Below, piece by piece: positions 63,936 to 64,000 of a DNA stretch of 64,000 nucleotides; position 1 is the first letter of the stretch; each line of letters begins with the position of its first letter. The DNA comes from Charina bottae (lineage: Eukaryota > Chordata > Lepidosauria > Squamata > Charinaidae). Below the pieces are notes generated by a model, which saw only the letters and a program-made list of their open reading frames with translations, was not told the DNA's origin and ran no database searches. Both the position numbers and the translations under genes were made by a program. The stretch spans positions 54,241,501 to 54,305,500 of the forward strand of contig JALMGJ010000006.1 in NCBI GenBank assembly GCA_023362775.1, written 5' to 3'.

Positions 63936-64000
63936 AATGCTGGGAAAAGTAGAAGGAAAAAGAAGAAGAGGATGACCAACAGCAAGGTGGATGGACTCAG

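Larger units (their letters stand above)
58570..63999 (+). mobile_element. Old RTE-clade LINE carrying nested insertions
   Basis: Segments of one RTE element are spread over 5.4 kb: the 5' region (58640-59085: CACTCAAGGCATGAAGGTAA, CTGTGCAGAAGAAGGCAATA, AAACCACATGGATAG), endonuclease (59090-59487), a basic linker (59565-59810), then 62239-62311, 62517-63650 and 63936-63999. It is related to Bov-B (GTWNIRSM, GDWNAK, YADDTT, TKIRIV, MLGK..EGKRRRG) but clearly more diverged than the 46-kb copy. The frame is broken many times. Insertions into it are an L1 (59811-62218), a Tigger-like fragment, a hexamer microsatellite and an L1 3' end. It continues past the window edge. Confidence 0.85.

Overview
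This is AT-rich vertebrate DNA, most likely from a squamate reptile (lizard or snake). The pointers are tRNA-derived SINEs whose 3' tail is shared with the Bov-B LINE (Sauria-type SINEs at 27.8 and 33.6 kb), a nearly complete Bov-B LINE, CR1 and CR1/L3-type LINEs with the (AAAT)n-seeding tail, short L1 copies, Penelope-like elements (PLEs) and several hAT-type MITEs. I see no convincing host protein-coding exon, tRNA gene, rRNA, CRISPR array or prokaryotic signal. The window reads as intergenic or intronic sequence with several generations of retroelements nested in it. Family names come from recognising motifs by eye, not from a database search.

Layout. 0-10 kb: a SINE at the edge, a 5'-truncated Bov-B with its target-site duplication (TSD), a palindromic hAT MITE, a decayed interspersed repeat and long unassigned AT-rich stretches. 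10.7 kb: a small snap-back PLE. 11.6-12.4 kb: unique sequence rich in homeodomain-type ATTA motifs, a candidate conserved regulatory element. 15.8-19.3 kb: SINEs, microsatellites and an internally deleted L1, itself split by a second snap-back PLE. 19.9-21.9 kb: a PLE fragment coding for a GIY-YIG endonuclease, fused to a 36-bp GC-rich minisatellite, then a CCAAT-rich promoter-like segment and an LTR-like terminus. 22.9 kb: a third snap-back PLE. 24-37 kb: SINEs, MITEs, an R4-like LINE 3' end and decayed CR1. 37.7-42.1 kb: an almost complete CR1/L3-type LINE, broken by one frameshift. 42.1-43.1 kb: decayed CR1. 45.0-46.1 kb: a 1-kb near-perfect palindromic PLE. 46.25-49.49 kb: full-length Bov-B with one stop codon and a catalytic-site substitution. 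50-58 kb: CR1, SINEs, a MITE and unassigned DNA. 58.6-64 kb: an old RTE LINE carrying a nested 2.4-kb ORF1-only L1, a Tigger-like fragment, a hexamer microsatellite and an L1 3' end.

The most notable signal is a set of PLE-derived insertions that share two properties. First, four palindromic (snap-back) insertions from two sequence families are each flanked by a perfect direct repeat of exactly 13 bp. Second, six loci from five sequence families carry a hammerhead-ribozyme-like core: CUGANGA, one extra base, a 4-7 bp stem II, GAAA, a collapsed stem III, and in most families a recognisable stem I. Stem II differs in sequence between families but still pairs. Small hammerhead variants in PLEs are already known. 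The combination with non-autonomous fold-back copies of fixed TSD length is what deserves a second look.
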